Source of the DNA: Deltaproteobacteria bacterium
Lineage (GTDB): Bacteria; Desulfobacterota; Desulfobacteria; Desulfobacterales; JAFDCJ01
Direction: 5' to 3'
DNA length: 7,173 bases
Assembly (NCBI GenBank): GCA_024277475.1
Contig: JAJRVC010000399.1
Span: 1 to 7,173 of the forward strand
A program made the translations under genes and the position numbers. The notes under the pieces were generated by a model, which saw only the letters and a program-made list of their open reading frames with translations, was not told where the DNA came from and did not search any database. This document shows positions 1-5,594 of this stretch, one piece after another; position 1 is the stretch's first letter, and each line of letters begins with the position of its first letter.

Positions 1-91
1 CATTGTTTACTACGCCTTACGGGCTTTCAAGTGCCGTTCTCCGCGTCCCGCTGCGGGAAATGTTTTTCTCCACATTTTCCCCAAACAGAGA

Positions 92-119
92 ATGGAAGCG
101 GGTTCGATTCCCGCTGCCA
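92..119 (+). repeat. tRNA T-arm-like hairpin
   Basis: An 11-bp stem with one mismatch (ATGGAAGCGGG against CCCGCTGCCAT) closes a 7-nt TTCGATT loop. The inner five pairs plus loop copy the T-arm of a tRNA, including the GGTTCGATTCC core. No matching 5' acceptor strand (TATGGCA), D-arm or anticodon arm is seen upstream, and no CCA follows, so it is not a complete tRNA. It could be the 3' scar of a tRNA used as an integration site, or a dispersed tRNA-like repeat. It lies about 50 bp beyond the stop of the last gene of the operon, so it might also act as a transcript end structure, although no U-run follows on either strand. A shorter palindrome, TCCCGC-T-GCGGGA, lies at 46-58. Confidence 0.45.
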
Positions 120-167
120 TATCAAAGCGGTGTTGGCATAACCCGAGTCCCCAGCCACCAGCGATCC

Positions 168-878
168 TCAGATGACCACTTTTTCGAGCCGTTCTTTGCA
201 TTTTTCCCAGTCCGGTAAGTGTCGCCGAAGCAGCTGGTAAAATTTTCTATCATGATTCGGAAAGAGCAGATGACACAGTTCATGTAGAATCACATAGTCG
301 ATGCAGTGGATTGGAGCCTTGACCAATTCGGTATTCAACAGGATGACACCACCATTGGAGCAGCTGCCCCATCGTTTCTTCATACGGCGGTAGCGTACTT
401 CAGGCACCTCGGCCCCCATCCTCTCGAAAGTCGGTATGTATTGAGCAAGCCTTCTCGAAAGCAAATCCCTGGCGTGTGCCGTGTACCAATCGAGCATGAT
501 CGCCCGAGTCTTTTCCCTGTTGCCTGTATCAGATAATTCCATTTCAAAGAAACGACCGATCAGCCGCACACGAGCTATCTCGCCAAGTCGTATCCTCAAA
601 CGATATTGCCGCCCCAAATAATAGTGCGTTTCACCGGAGACAAATTTACGTTCCGTGGGTAGAGGTTGAAATTGCTCAAAATAGTCAATTTGCCGGGCTA
701 TCCATGAGGACCGTTTTTTCAGCCGTCGCAGGAGAACTGCCGGTTCGTATCCAGCCGGAGCTTTTGCCGTGATTCTAAGGTCTGGGTGCACTGTAACGGA
801 AAGACGCTTACGCGCACTGAACGTAACATCAACAGCAAATTTTCGGGCGCCAAATGACAGATCCACCTGCATTGTCAT
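168..878 (-). CDS. YgjP-like zinc metallopeptidase (M48 / DUF45 family)
   Basis: This 236-residue protein is a predicted cytoplasmic zinc-dependent peptidase of the YgjP/DUF45 (PF01863) family. The zinc site is visible as HELCH at residues 199-203 (H199, E200, H203), followed by NHD with a third candidate ligand H209 and the usual RKFY. Upstream lies the family signature KKRWGSC (167-173), then GGVILLN. The N-terminal 30 residues are rich in beta strands and basic residues, as usual in the family. There is no signal peptide or membrane segment. The length is normal for the family and nothing is missing. The start ATG overlaps the hsdR stop as ATGA, so translation is probably coupled to hsdR; a second in-frame ATG lies two codons later. 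Such genes often sit beside hsdR in type I loci, but their role there is unproved. A role in processing restriction subunits would be inference. Confidence 0.9.
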   Translation of the reverse strand: MTMQVDLSFGARKFAVDVTFSARKRLSVTVHPDLRITAKAPAGYEPAVLLRRLKKRSSWIARQIDYFEQFQPLPTERKFVSGETHYYLGRQYRLRIRLGEIARVRLIGRFFEMELSDTGNREKTRAIMLDWYTAHARDLLSRRLAQYIPTFERMGAEVPEVRYRRMKKRWGSCSNGGVILLNTELVKAPIHCIDYVILHELCHLLFPNHDRKFYQLLRRHLPDWEKCKERLEKVVI

Positions 879-3800
879 GGCCTTCTGACCCGGGCAATAT
901 CAAGGCACTGTTCCATGATCGCATCCATGTCCTCAAACGTAATTTCGAGGCCGTCTTTTTCTTTGAACTCAAAAAGGAGGTCTTCTATTTCATTTCTCAT
1001 TCGATTTTGCGTGTCCTTATCACTGGTCCAGTTGACTATCCGATTGCGTTCAATGATTTCATCTACAGCCAACGCAACGTCAGCAACAAAACTCTCGAAA
1101 GCATCCTGGCCGTTGTCAAACCGCCCTAGAATCTCCTTAAGAGAACCAAAATAGGCCTTGGCGACATTATGGCTTTTTAGTTTTTTCGGAATTTGATCCC
1201 CAGTGCGGTTTCGCACGGCATTCATAATCTCCGTAACCTTCTTGAGATACTCATTTGCCTTGATCCGCTCTTCCCTGAAAGCCGCGATAGCAGCAATTAG
1301 AAGCTCTGAGAACCGTTTATAGAAAGCCGGGTCTTCCTGCATGCGGTCATGGATTGTCCGGGCTGTCCGATGGGCAATCGTGTCGGCTTTGGCGGCCGCA
1401 TTCGGAAGTTTCTCCACTTCCCGGGCAAAGGCATCAGCATCAAAGATGTTGACCAGGGAGGTAATTTTTTCAACTTCTCCGGTGCCGACATGAGTGTCCA
1501 GTAGTTTTTGAATCTTTGGTTCGTATTCGGCAAAATCCACGACTTCCGCATATCGCTTCCTCACCGCCGTGCGAAGCTTGGAGAAAAACTTCAGGTCCGC
1601 CCGATAACGACTCAGCTTTTCCGGCTCGGTTTCCTCCAGAAACTTTACGCTGGACAGTGCGATGCCAAAAGTTTTTGAAAATGCTGACAAACGTTCATAA
1701 AACCAGGCCCGCATTTGCACATCCGCTAGCGCCAGTTCGTACGCTTCCTCATCCTGCTTGTTCTTGACCTCTTTAAATGTATCCCACAAGAGAGAATGCT
1801 TCTGAGGAAGTGTTGATGTCTCCACAGTCACATCTGTGAGAATATTCTTAATGTCCCCGGAATCAAACTCGGGTAACGCGCTGTAGAGGTCGAGAGCGTG
1901 GTCGAGATTTTCCAGGACCCCGCGATAATCGAGGATATATCCGAAATCTTTGCCATCGCTCAGCCGGTTGACCCTGGCGATAGCTTGCAACAGGGTGTGG
2001 TCTTTCAGTTTCCGCGTCAGGTAAAGAATGGTGTTTCGGGGCGCGTCGAATCCGACAAGCAGCTTATCTACCACAATAATTATTTCAGGCTGTTCCGCGT
2101 TTTTGAAGGCATTGATGACCTGCTTGTTGTACTCCCGATTACTGCCGTATTTACTGATGATCGTTTTCCAGAACCGATGCACGGCCAGTTTGTTTTCTTC
2201 ATACAGGTCCTCTTCACCTTCCCGGTCGTCGGGACCCGAAATCAGCACTTCGCATGACACCACGGAAAATTCATCCAGATATTTTTTGTAAAGCAACGCG
2301 GCAGCCTTGTCCTGTGTCACTAACTGTCCCTTAAACCCTGTCCCCTGCCAGTTGTCACGAAAGTGCTCGCTGATATCCCAGGCAATGGCCATAACCTTCT
2401 GTGCAGCCTTGTTCAGCTGATCAGTGGTGGAGAATTTCTTTTTCAGGTCCGCAGTTTGTTCATCGCTCAGGTCGGCCGTGATTCGCTCGAACCAGGCGTC
2501 GATACCATGGGCGTCCACGTGCTGTTCAACATGCCTTCCCTCGTATAGAAGAGGCACAACCGCTTTGTCAGCCACCGCCCGATCAATGGTGTAGGTATCA
2601 ATCAGTCCGCCGAATTTCTCGACCGTGTTTTTGTCCTTCTTCATCACCGGCGTACCGGTGAAACCGATATAACAAGCGTTCGGCAGTACTCTGCGCATTT
2701 TGGCATGACGTGGGCCGTACTGTCCGCGATGGCCTTCATCTACCAGAACAAAAATATCGGGATCATCGTTGCGCACAACATGCCGACCCACAGCCGCCTC
2801 AAACTTGTCGATGATCGTTGTAACAATGCGTTGTTTGTTGCCTTTCAGCAACTCCGAGAGGTGTTTGCCGGTTCCGGCCTGTTCAACTTCCTTGCCGCAA
2901 TGGTGGAAGGTCCTGTATATCTGGTCGTCAAGGTCAACCCGGTCGGTAACCAGGACTATTTTGTAGTTGGTGATTTCAGAGCATAGGGCGATGGACTTGG
3001 CAAGCAGTACCATGGTCAACGACTTGCCGCTGCCCTGGGTATGCCAGACCACGCCGCCCCGCCGTCTGCCGTTTTGTTCACGATTCCCGATGCGGCCCAT
3101 GATTTTTTTGACGGCAAAGTATTGCTGATATCGTGCGATTTTCTTGACACCGGCGTCAAACAGAATAAAGCGGTAGGTCAATTCAAGGAGCCGTTCAGGA
3201 CGGCACAGCGCATAAAGCGCTCGATCCTGTTCAGTGACCTGTCTTTTAAGAGTGCCGTAAGCGGCCGGTTTTTCCCGCACCATCCACTCATTGTCAGTGA
3301 ACAGCCTGTCCACCTGATTTTCAGTCAGGGAAATGTTTACCAAATCTTTCAAGGGCGGATGACCATTCGCCCTTACAGTTTCGATATTGTCTTCCCGCCA
3401 GACAGACCAGAATCTCAAAGGCGTTCCAGTGGTTGCGTATTTGGCCTCATTCTTTGACAACACAAGGAGGAGCTGAGAATACATAAACAAATGAGGGATT
3501 TCGTCGTCTTTCTGGTTGCGTATTTGCTGGGATATGGCCTGCGCAAGCGGTTCCTTGATGTGCGGCGATTTGCATTCGATCACGCAAAAAGGAATACCGT
3601 TTACAAAGAGGACGATATCCGGCCGGCGGGTCTGGTGGCTGCCGGTCCGTTCGACGGCGAATTCTTCCGTGACGTGAAAGACGTTGTTTTCAGGGTGATC
3701 CCAGTCGATGTAACGCATGGAAAAGCTCTTGATATCACCGTCCACTGACTGCTGCAGGCTTTTTCCCAGGCACAAAAGGTCATATATTTCTTCATTTGTA

Positions 3801-4084
3801 CGCACCAGCCCGTCAAAGGGGGTCCCTTTGAGTGCCTGCAGAGCGCTTAAAATATTGCCCTCGGTAAACGGCAGCTCCCTGCCCTTGAATCTGACCCGGT
3901 TATGCTCCCGCAACCAGTCGGCAGTAACCCCCTCCAGGAGTACGCCCCCCAGCCTGCCGCCCCGCAGACCAAGAGCCTCTTCCGGTCTCAGATATTGCCA
4001 TCCCAGATTTTGCAGCAGGTGCAAGGCCGGGAGCTGGGAAATGGCGTCTTCGGTGTATTGTGGCGATTTCTCAAAGTCAGTCAT
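875..4084 (-). CDS. hsdR: Type I restriction enzyme R subunit (HsdR), translocase and endonuclease
   Basis: This is a complete 1069-residue motor and nuclease subunit. It joins HsdM and HsdS, pulls DNA using ATP, and cuts unmodified DNA at a distance from the recognition site. The N-terminal HSDR_N nuclease shows the PD-(D/E)xK pattern: D156 in RRPDIVLF, then E170 and K172 in VIECKSP. Walker A is QGSGKS (350-355), Walker B is DEGH (449-452), motif III is FTGTP (475-479), and later helicase motifs are VGFDAPRN (677-684) and QAIARVNR (700-707). The region after about 740 is the long helical C-terminal part (DUF3387-like) that docks onto the methylase core. The start is supported by GGGAGGT five bases upstream. 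It overlaps the preceding gene by 8 nt and the following peptidase gene by ATGA. All key residues are intact, so it should be active if hsdM and hsdS are complete outside the window. Confidence 0.97.
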   Translation of the reverse strand: MTDFEKSPQYTEDAISQLPALHLLQNLGWQYLRPEEALGLRGGRLGGVLLEGVTADWLREHNRVRFKGRELPFTEGNILSALQALKGTPFDGLVRTNEEIYDLLCLGKSLQQSVDGDIKSFSMRYIDWDHPENNVFHVTEEFAVERTGSHQTRRPDIVLFVNGIPFCVIECKSPHIKEPLAQAISQQIRNQKDDEIPHLFMYSQLLLVLSKNEAKYATTGTPLRFWSVWREDNIETVRANGHPPLKDLVNISLTENQVDRLFTDNEWMVREKPAAYGTLKRQVTEQDRALYALCRPERLLELTYRFILFDAGVKKIARYQQYFAVKKIMGRIGNREQNGRRRGGVVWHTQGSGKSLTMVLLAKSIALCSEITNYKIVLVTDRVDLDDQIYRTFHHCGKEVEQAGTGKHLSELLKGNKQRIVTTIIDKFEAAVGRHVVRNDDPDIFVLVDEGHRGQYGPRHAKMRRVLPNACYIGFTGTPVMKKDKNTVEKFGGLIDTYTIDRAVADKAVVPLLYEGRHVEQHVDAHGIDAWFERITADLSDEQTADLKKKFSTTDQLNKAAQKVMAIAWDISEHFRDNWQGTGFKGQLVTQDKAAALLYKKYLDEFSVVSCEVLISGPDDREGEEDLYEENKLAVHRFWKTIISKYGSNREYNKQVINAFKNAEQPEIIIVVDKLLVGFDAPRNTILYLTRKLKDHTLLQAIARVNRLSDGKDFGYILDYRGVLENLDHALDLYSALPEFDSGDIKNILTDVTVETSTLPQKHSLLWDTFKEVKNKQDEEAYELALADVQMRAWFYERLSAFSKTFGIALSSVKFLEETEPEKLSRYRADLKFFSKLRTAVRKRYAEVVDFAEYEPKIQKLLDTHVGTGEVEKITSLVNIFDADAFAREVEKLPNAAAKADTIAHRTARTIHDRMQEDPAFYKRFSELLIAAIAAFREERIKANEYLKKVTEIMNAVRNRTGDQIPKKLKSHNVAKAYFGSLKEILGRFDNGQDAFESFVADVALAVDEIIERNRIVNWTSDKDTQNRMRNEIEDLLFEFKEKDGLEITFEDMDAIMEQCLDIARVRRP

Positions 4085-4565
4085 CCCGTACCTCCCAACG
4101 GCTGCCTTTGGCTGGACCGACGTGGCGTATACAACCTGCGGCTCTCATGGCTTTCAGGTGATTCTCCACACCACTTGTAGATAGTTTGAGCGCGTCTGCG
4201 AGTTCTTTTGTGGATATTCTGGGATTGTTGATCATTAGCTGAGCAATGCGTAGTCTGCGGGCCATGATTTTTTCACCCCACTTTTCACCCCACTTTTCGC
4301 GGACCACCTCACTTTTCTCCGACGTTTCCCCACTGCTTGTGATTTCAGTCCCTTTATCATCCGTCACTTCCGTAAAAACCGGGTGGACAGGTAATTCCAC
4401 CAGAAAATAAGTTCGATCGTCGTCCGTGTGGAATACCGGGGCTGGGGACCCATTGTCCTGAATGGCCTTGAGCATCTTGGGGATTCCGGTTCCGCGCCCC
4501 TCGGTCATTTCAAGCTCCAACGCACGGGCGGTGAGCAGGTCGCTTATGTTGATGGGGAGGTTCAT
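4077..4565 (-). CDS. Internally deleted AlbA_2-type ATP-binding protein, reduced to its winged-helix end
   Basis: This 162-residue ORF looks like both ends of a much longer protein. The first residues, MNLPINISDLL, match the usual start of AlbA_2 (PF04326) ATP-binding proteins, which normally continue with a VE..R.EFK motif. Here that is missing and the sequence passes at about residues 13-17 straight into ELEMTEGRGTGIPKM (17-31), the end of the HATPase_c_4 region, followed by NGSPAPVF (38-45) and DDRTYFLVELPVHP (49-62). A low-complexity linker with an EKWGEKWGEK repeat (90-99) leads to a winged-helix domain (about 103-158; STKELADALKLSTSGVENHLK). Full-length relatives have several hundred residues more, including the AlbA and ATPase cores. 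The deletion is in frame and the start has a GGTGAAAAC leader, so a small DNA-binding protein may still be made. Its stop overlaps hsdR. Whether it is a relic or a regulator of the operon is open. Confidence 0.72.
   Translation of the reverse strand: MNLPINISDLLTARALELEMTEGRGTGIPKMLKAIQDNGSPAPVFHTDDDRTYFLVELPVHPVFTEVTDDKGTEITSSGETSEKSEVVREKWGEKWGEKIMARRLRIAQLMINNPRISTKELADALKLSTSGVENHLKAMRAAGCIRHVGPAKGSRWEVRDD
4090..4096 (-). promoter_or_regulatory. Shine-Dalgarno of hsdR
   Basis: GGGAGGT lies five bases before the ATG at 4084, inside the last codons of the preceding gene. This strong site fixes the hsdR start and suggests hsdR can be translated well even though it overlaps that gene. Confidence 0.75.
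4270..4298 (-). repeat. 12-bp tandem repeat encoding EKWG units
   Basis: Two perfect 12-bp units (+ strand TTTTCACCCCAC) and a partial third lie in the linker before the winged helix. Because the unit is four codons long, gain or loss of copies keeps the frame and changes only linker length. I recall such short linker repeats as common in this family. Confidence 0.75.
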
Positions 4566-4574
4566 GTTTTCACC
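4560..4574. repeat. Left copy of a 15-bp direct repeat bracketing the RAYT block
   Basis: GTTCATGTTTTCACC is identical to 5204-5218. On the minus strand it reads GGTGAAAACATGAAC, so it contains the leader and start codon of the gene at 4077-4565. Confidence 0.85.
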
Positions 4575-4612
4575 TTTATTTCCCCGATACCGGGTGATTT
4601 CATATCATCCAT
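4562..4612 (-). CDS. Possible 16-codon leader ORF coupled to the downstream gene
   Basis: An ORF reads MDDMKSPGIGEIKVKT and stops in the ATGA that starts the gene at 4565. GGAGAAG lies four bases before its ATG. It could be a coupling leader, or simply a remnant of the gene tail that once preceded the AlbA_2-type gene. It shares the ending VKT-stop with the small ORF at 5206-5514, because both endings lie in the two copies of the 15-bp repeat. There is no independent evidence that it is translated. Confidence 0.3.
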   Translation of the reverse strand: MDDMKSPGIGEIKVKT

Positions 4613-4632
4613 GATTCTTCTCCATATGGTTG

Positions 4633-4652
4633 GGGCGGTTCGCGAACCGCCC
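4633..4652. repeat. REP-like palindrome at the 3' flank of the RAYT
   Basis: A perfect 20-bp palindrome has arms GGGCGGTTCG and CGAACCGCCC. With its neighbours it reads TTGGGGCGG, centre, CCGCCCGTACATT on the + strand, the same frame as the hairpin at 5167-5191 on the other side of the transposase. A partial copy of the edge (CCCGTAC) recurs at 4664-4670. Confidence 0.85.
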
Positions 4653-4886
4653 GTACATTATCAGCCCGTACGGAATCAATTGGGTAATTGCGATCTGTTT
4701 CCCATTTGGCGGGATTATCCATGATGTATTTGCGAATGCGGTCCAATTCGTTTTCATTACGGATAATATGTTCCCAATAATTGCGTTGCCATAATTTGCC
4801 GTCAAACCGCGGCCAACCGTGTTGTTTCACGCCACGGATATATTCATTGGTTGTCATGGTTTTAAACCATTGAACCACCGCCGTAG

Positions 4887-4908
4887 GGGCGAACCTACGT
4901 GTTCGCCC
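4887..4908. repeat. Small hairpin, GGGCGAAC type
   Basis: Arms GGGCGAAC and GTTCGCCC enclose the loop CTACGT, preceded by GTAG. It belongs to the same family as the hairpins at 4982-5003 and 5029-5050, with a conserved loop and compensated arm changes. It lies in the RAYT linker. Confidence 0.85.
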
Positions 4909-4913
4909 GTTTT

Positions 4914-4949
4914 GTGTTTGTCCGCATCACGGTGTTTGTCCGAATCGTG
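4914..4949. repeat. 18-bp imperfect tandem repeat in the RAYT linker
   Basis: GTGTTTGTCCGCATCACG is followed at once by GTGTTTGTCCGAATCGTG, 15 of 18 bases identical. On the minus strand it encodes DSDKHR-DADKHK in one frame and GQT-containing repeats in the other. Confidence 0.7.
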
Positions 4950-4981
4950 GTTGGCCCCAATGTGTTCCCGCGGTTTTGTAA

Positions 4982-5003
4982 GGGCAATCCTGCGTGATTG
5001 CCC
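4982..5003. repeat. Small hairpin, GGGCAATC type
   Basis: Arms GGGCAATC and GATTGCCC enclose the loop CTGCGT, preceded by GTAA. It has the same layout and orientation as 4887-4908. Confidence 0.85.
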
Positions 5004-5011
5004 AATGTTCC

Positions 5012-5026
5012 GTGATCGCCCATCAC
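5012..5026. repeat. Degenerate half-hairpin
   Basis: CGTGATCGCCC at 5011-5021 matches the right half of the 4982-5003 hairpin (CGTGATTGCCC) with one change, but the left arm is missing. The remaining DNA folds into a short GTGAT/ATCAC stem. It looks like a broken copy of the same repeat. Confidence 0.5.
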
Positions 5027-5028
5027 CA

Positions 5029-5050
5029 GGGCAGACACACAGGTCTGCCC
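5029..5050. repeat. Small hairpin, GGGCAGAC type, inverted
   Basis: Arms GGGCAGAC and GTCTGCCC enclose ACACAG and are followed by CTAC. Read on the minus strand it is GTAG, GGGCAGAC, CTGTGT, GTCTGCCC, the same design as the other two but in opposite orientation. Confidence 0.85.
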
Positions 5051-5166
5051 CTACAATATCCCCGAACAAACACGCACGGTTTTGCGCACATATTGTCACA
5101 AAATACGCCCCAGCACGGGAATAATCATACCCTCGCAACCGGATGGAACGGCGGGTTTTTTGTTGG

Positions 5167-5191
5167 GGGCGGACTGGTTTAAAATCCGCCC
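5167..5191. repeat. REP-like hairpin at the 5' flank of the RAYT
   Basis: Arms GGGCGGA and TCCGCCC enclose an 11-nt loop. The flanks TTGGG and GTACATT match the palindrome at 4633-4652 in the same orientation, so the two bracket the transposase remnant. Confidence 0.75.
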
Positions 5192-5203
5192 GTACATTTT
5201 TGT

Positions 5204-5218
5204 GTTCATGTTTTCACC
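5204..5218. repeat. Right copy of a 15-bp direct repeat bracketing the RAYT block
   Basis: This is identical to 4560-4574. On the minus strand it contains the last codons and stop of the small ORF (GTG AAA ACA TGA), overlapping an ATG that now reads into repeat DNA. It marks the probable insertion point of the 629 bp between the copies. Confidence 0.85.
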
Positions 5219-5514
5219 CGTAGATAGTCCATACGTGTATTTTTCCCATTAATGTTTGACAAATGATGTCCGATAATAATATTATATAAAAACTCATCGG
5301 CCATCCCATCCGGGTGTAAGCGCTGAAGGAGATGGGCCTGCCGTCTGAGCAGGCTTTCCCCCTTGACATCAAGCTGTATCGGTGTAATATATAAATATGA
5401 GTTCAATGCCAAACGGCTTTGAACCAATCGAGGTTTCGGCCTGCTGAACCAGCTTAGCGAATCAGCGACTGCAGTGTGTGAATTTACAATTATTTTGTTG
5501 CAATTAGCGTTCAT
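5206..5514 (-). CDS. Small protein of unknown function
   Basis: A 102-residue ORF that I do not recognise. It begins MNANCNK and ends RMDYLRVKT, with a basic, mixed alpha/beta look (SRPKPRLVQSRLALNSYLYI, then ESLLRRQAHLLQRLHPDG, then EFLYNIIIG). No membrane segment, signal peptide, metal-binding cluster or known motif is seen. It is on the operon strand, fills most of the space after DUF3800, and its stop overlaps an ATG as ATGA, the kind of junction used throughout this operon. Against it, no clear Shine-Dalgarno precedes the ATG. The true start could be elsewhere, or the ORF could be the tail of a decayed gene. Base composition is more AT-rich than hsdR, like DUF3800. Confidence 0.45.
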   Translation of the reverse strand: MNANCNKIIVNSHTAVADSLSWFSRPKPRLVQSRLALNSYLYITPIQLDVKGESLLRRQAHLLQRLHPDGMADEFLYNIIIGHHLSNINGKNTRMDYLRVKT

Positions 5515-5557
5515 AACGTTTATTTTTGATAAAAGGACTGGGCTTTACCCGGTCGAC

Positions 5558-5590
5558 AAAAGGACTTTGGACTTGTTCCGAGGTCCTTTT
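5558..5590 (-). terminator. Possible hairpin terminator after DUF3800
   Basis: AAAAGGAC and GTCCTTTT pair over 8 bp; after a 3x3 internal loop a GGA/TCC stem closes a 5-nt loop. It starts 4 bases after the DUF3800 stop and ends in a T-run on either strand, so it could act both ways, but the T-run is inside the stem. AAAAGGACT recurs at 5531-5539. If active, it would reduce reading into the small ORF and hsdR. Confidence 0.4.
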
Positions 5591-5594
5591 GCTT

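Larger units (their letters stand above)
4600..5159 (-). pseudogene. REP-associated tyrosine transposase (RAYT, Y1_Tnp family), decayed
   Basis: The N-terminal part (5159 to about 5055) reads RRSIRLRGYDYS, then AGAYFVTICAQNRACLFG, a standard RAYT start. The C-terminal part is in another frame (about 4926 to 4600): VVQWFKTMTTNEYIRGVKQ, then GKLWQRNYWEHIIRNE and NPAKWETDRNY, the usual RAYT end. Three defects are visible. No ATG or GTG precedes the N-terminal part in frame, only a TTG at 5138 and a stop at 5214-5216. The middle third, which should carry the HUH motif (MPNHxH), is absent: FGDIVG runs directly into the ADLCVCP linker. The two halves are out of frame, and the C-terminal frame has a stop at 4927-4929. 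The linker DNA consists of hairpin repeats that are themselves translated. The protein cannot be an active nuclease. Confidence 0.8.
4575..5203 (-). mobile_element. Degenerate RAYT / REP element block
   Basis: The 629 bp between the two 15-bp repeats contain a broken RAYT gene, two flanking REP-like hairpins of one type and a cluster of smaller hairpins of a second type. RAYTs are single-copy relatives of the IS200/IS605 Y1 transposases that travel with REP palindromes. That family does not normally make target duplications, so the 15-bp repeat needs another cause, such as repair-associated duplication or recombination. No intact transposase remains, so the block can no longer move by itself. 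Confidence 0.6.

Noticed and set aside
30..125. Complete tRNA or tmRNA 3' end
   Set aside because: Only the T-arm is present; no 5' acceptor partner, D-arm, anticodon arm or CCA could be found inside the window.
10..201. Minus-strand ORF with an AGIEPAS-type peptide
   Set aside because: It is the antisense reading of the T-arm-like hairpin and overlaps the end of the metallopeptidase gene; such peptides arise from tRNA-like DNA.
1898..2257. 119-codon plus-strand ORF
   Set aside because: It is an antisense shadow of hsdR helicase motifs; the hsdR frame is fully accounted for.
3041..3457. 138-codon plus-strand ORF
   Set aside because: It lies antisense to the conserved helicase and nuclease-linking part of hsdR and shows no protein-like motif.
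4887..5050. CRISPR array
   Set aside because: The repeats are hairpins with differing arms, irregular spacing and mixed orientation; there are no uniform spacers and no cas genes.
4854..5138. A 94-codon gene starting at TTG 5138
   Set aside because: The frame continues upstream into RRSIR, part of the RAYT N-terminus, so the TTG is not a true start and the ORF is a fragment of the broken transposase.
4562..5514. Toxin-antitoxin pair formed by the small ORF and the winged-helix protein
   Set aside because: The winged-helix protein is clearly derived from an AlbA_2 ATP-binding protein, and the small ORF has no toxin motif; the apparent ATGA pairing is now interrupted by the RAYT block.
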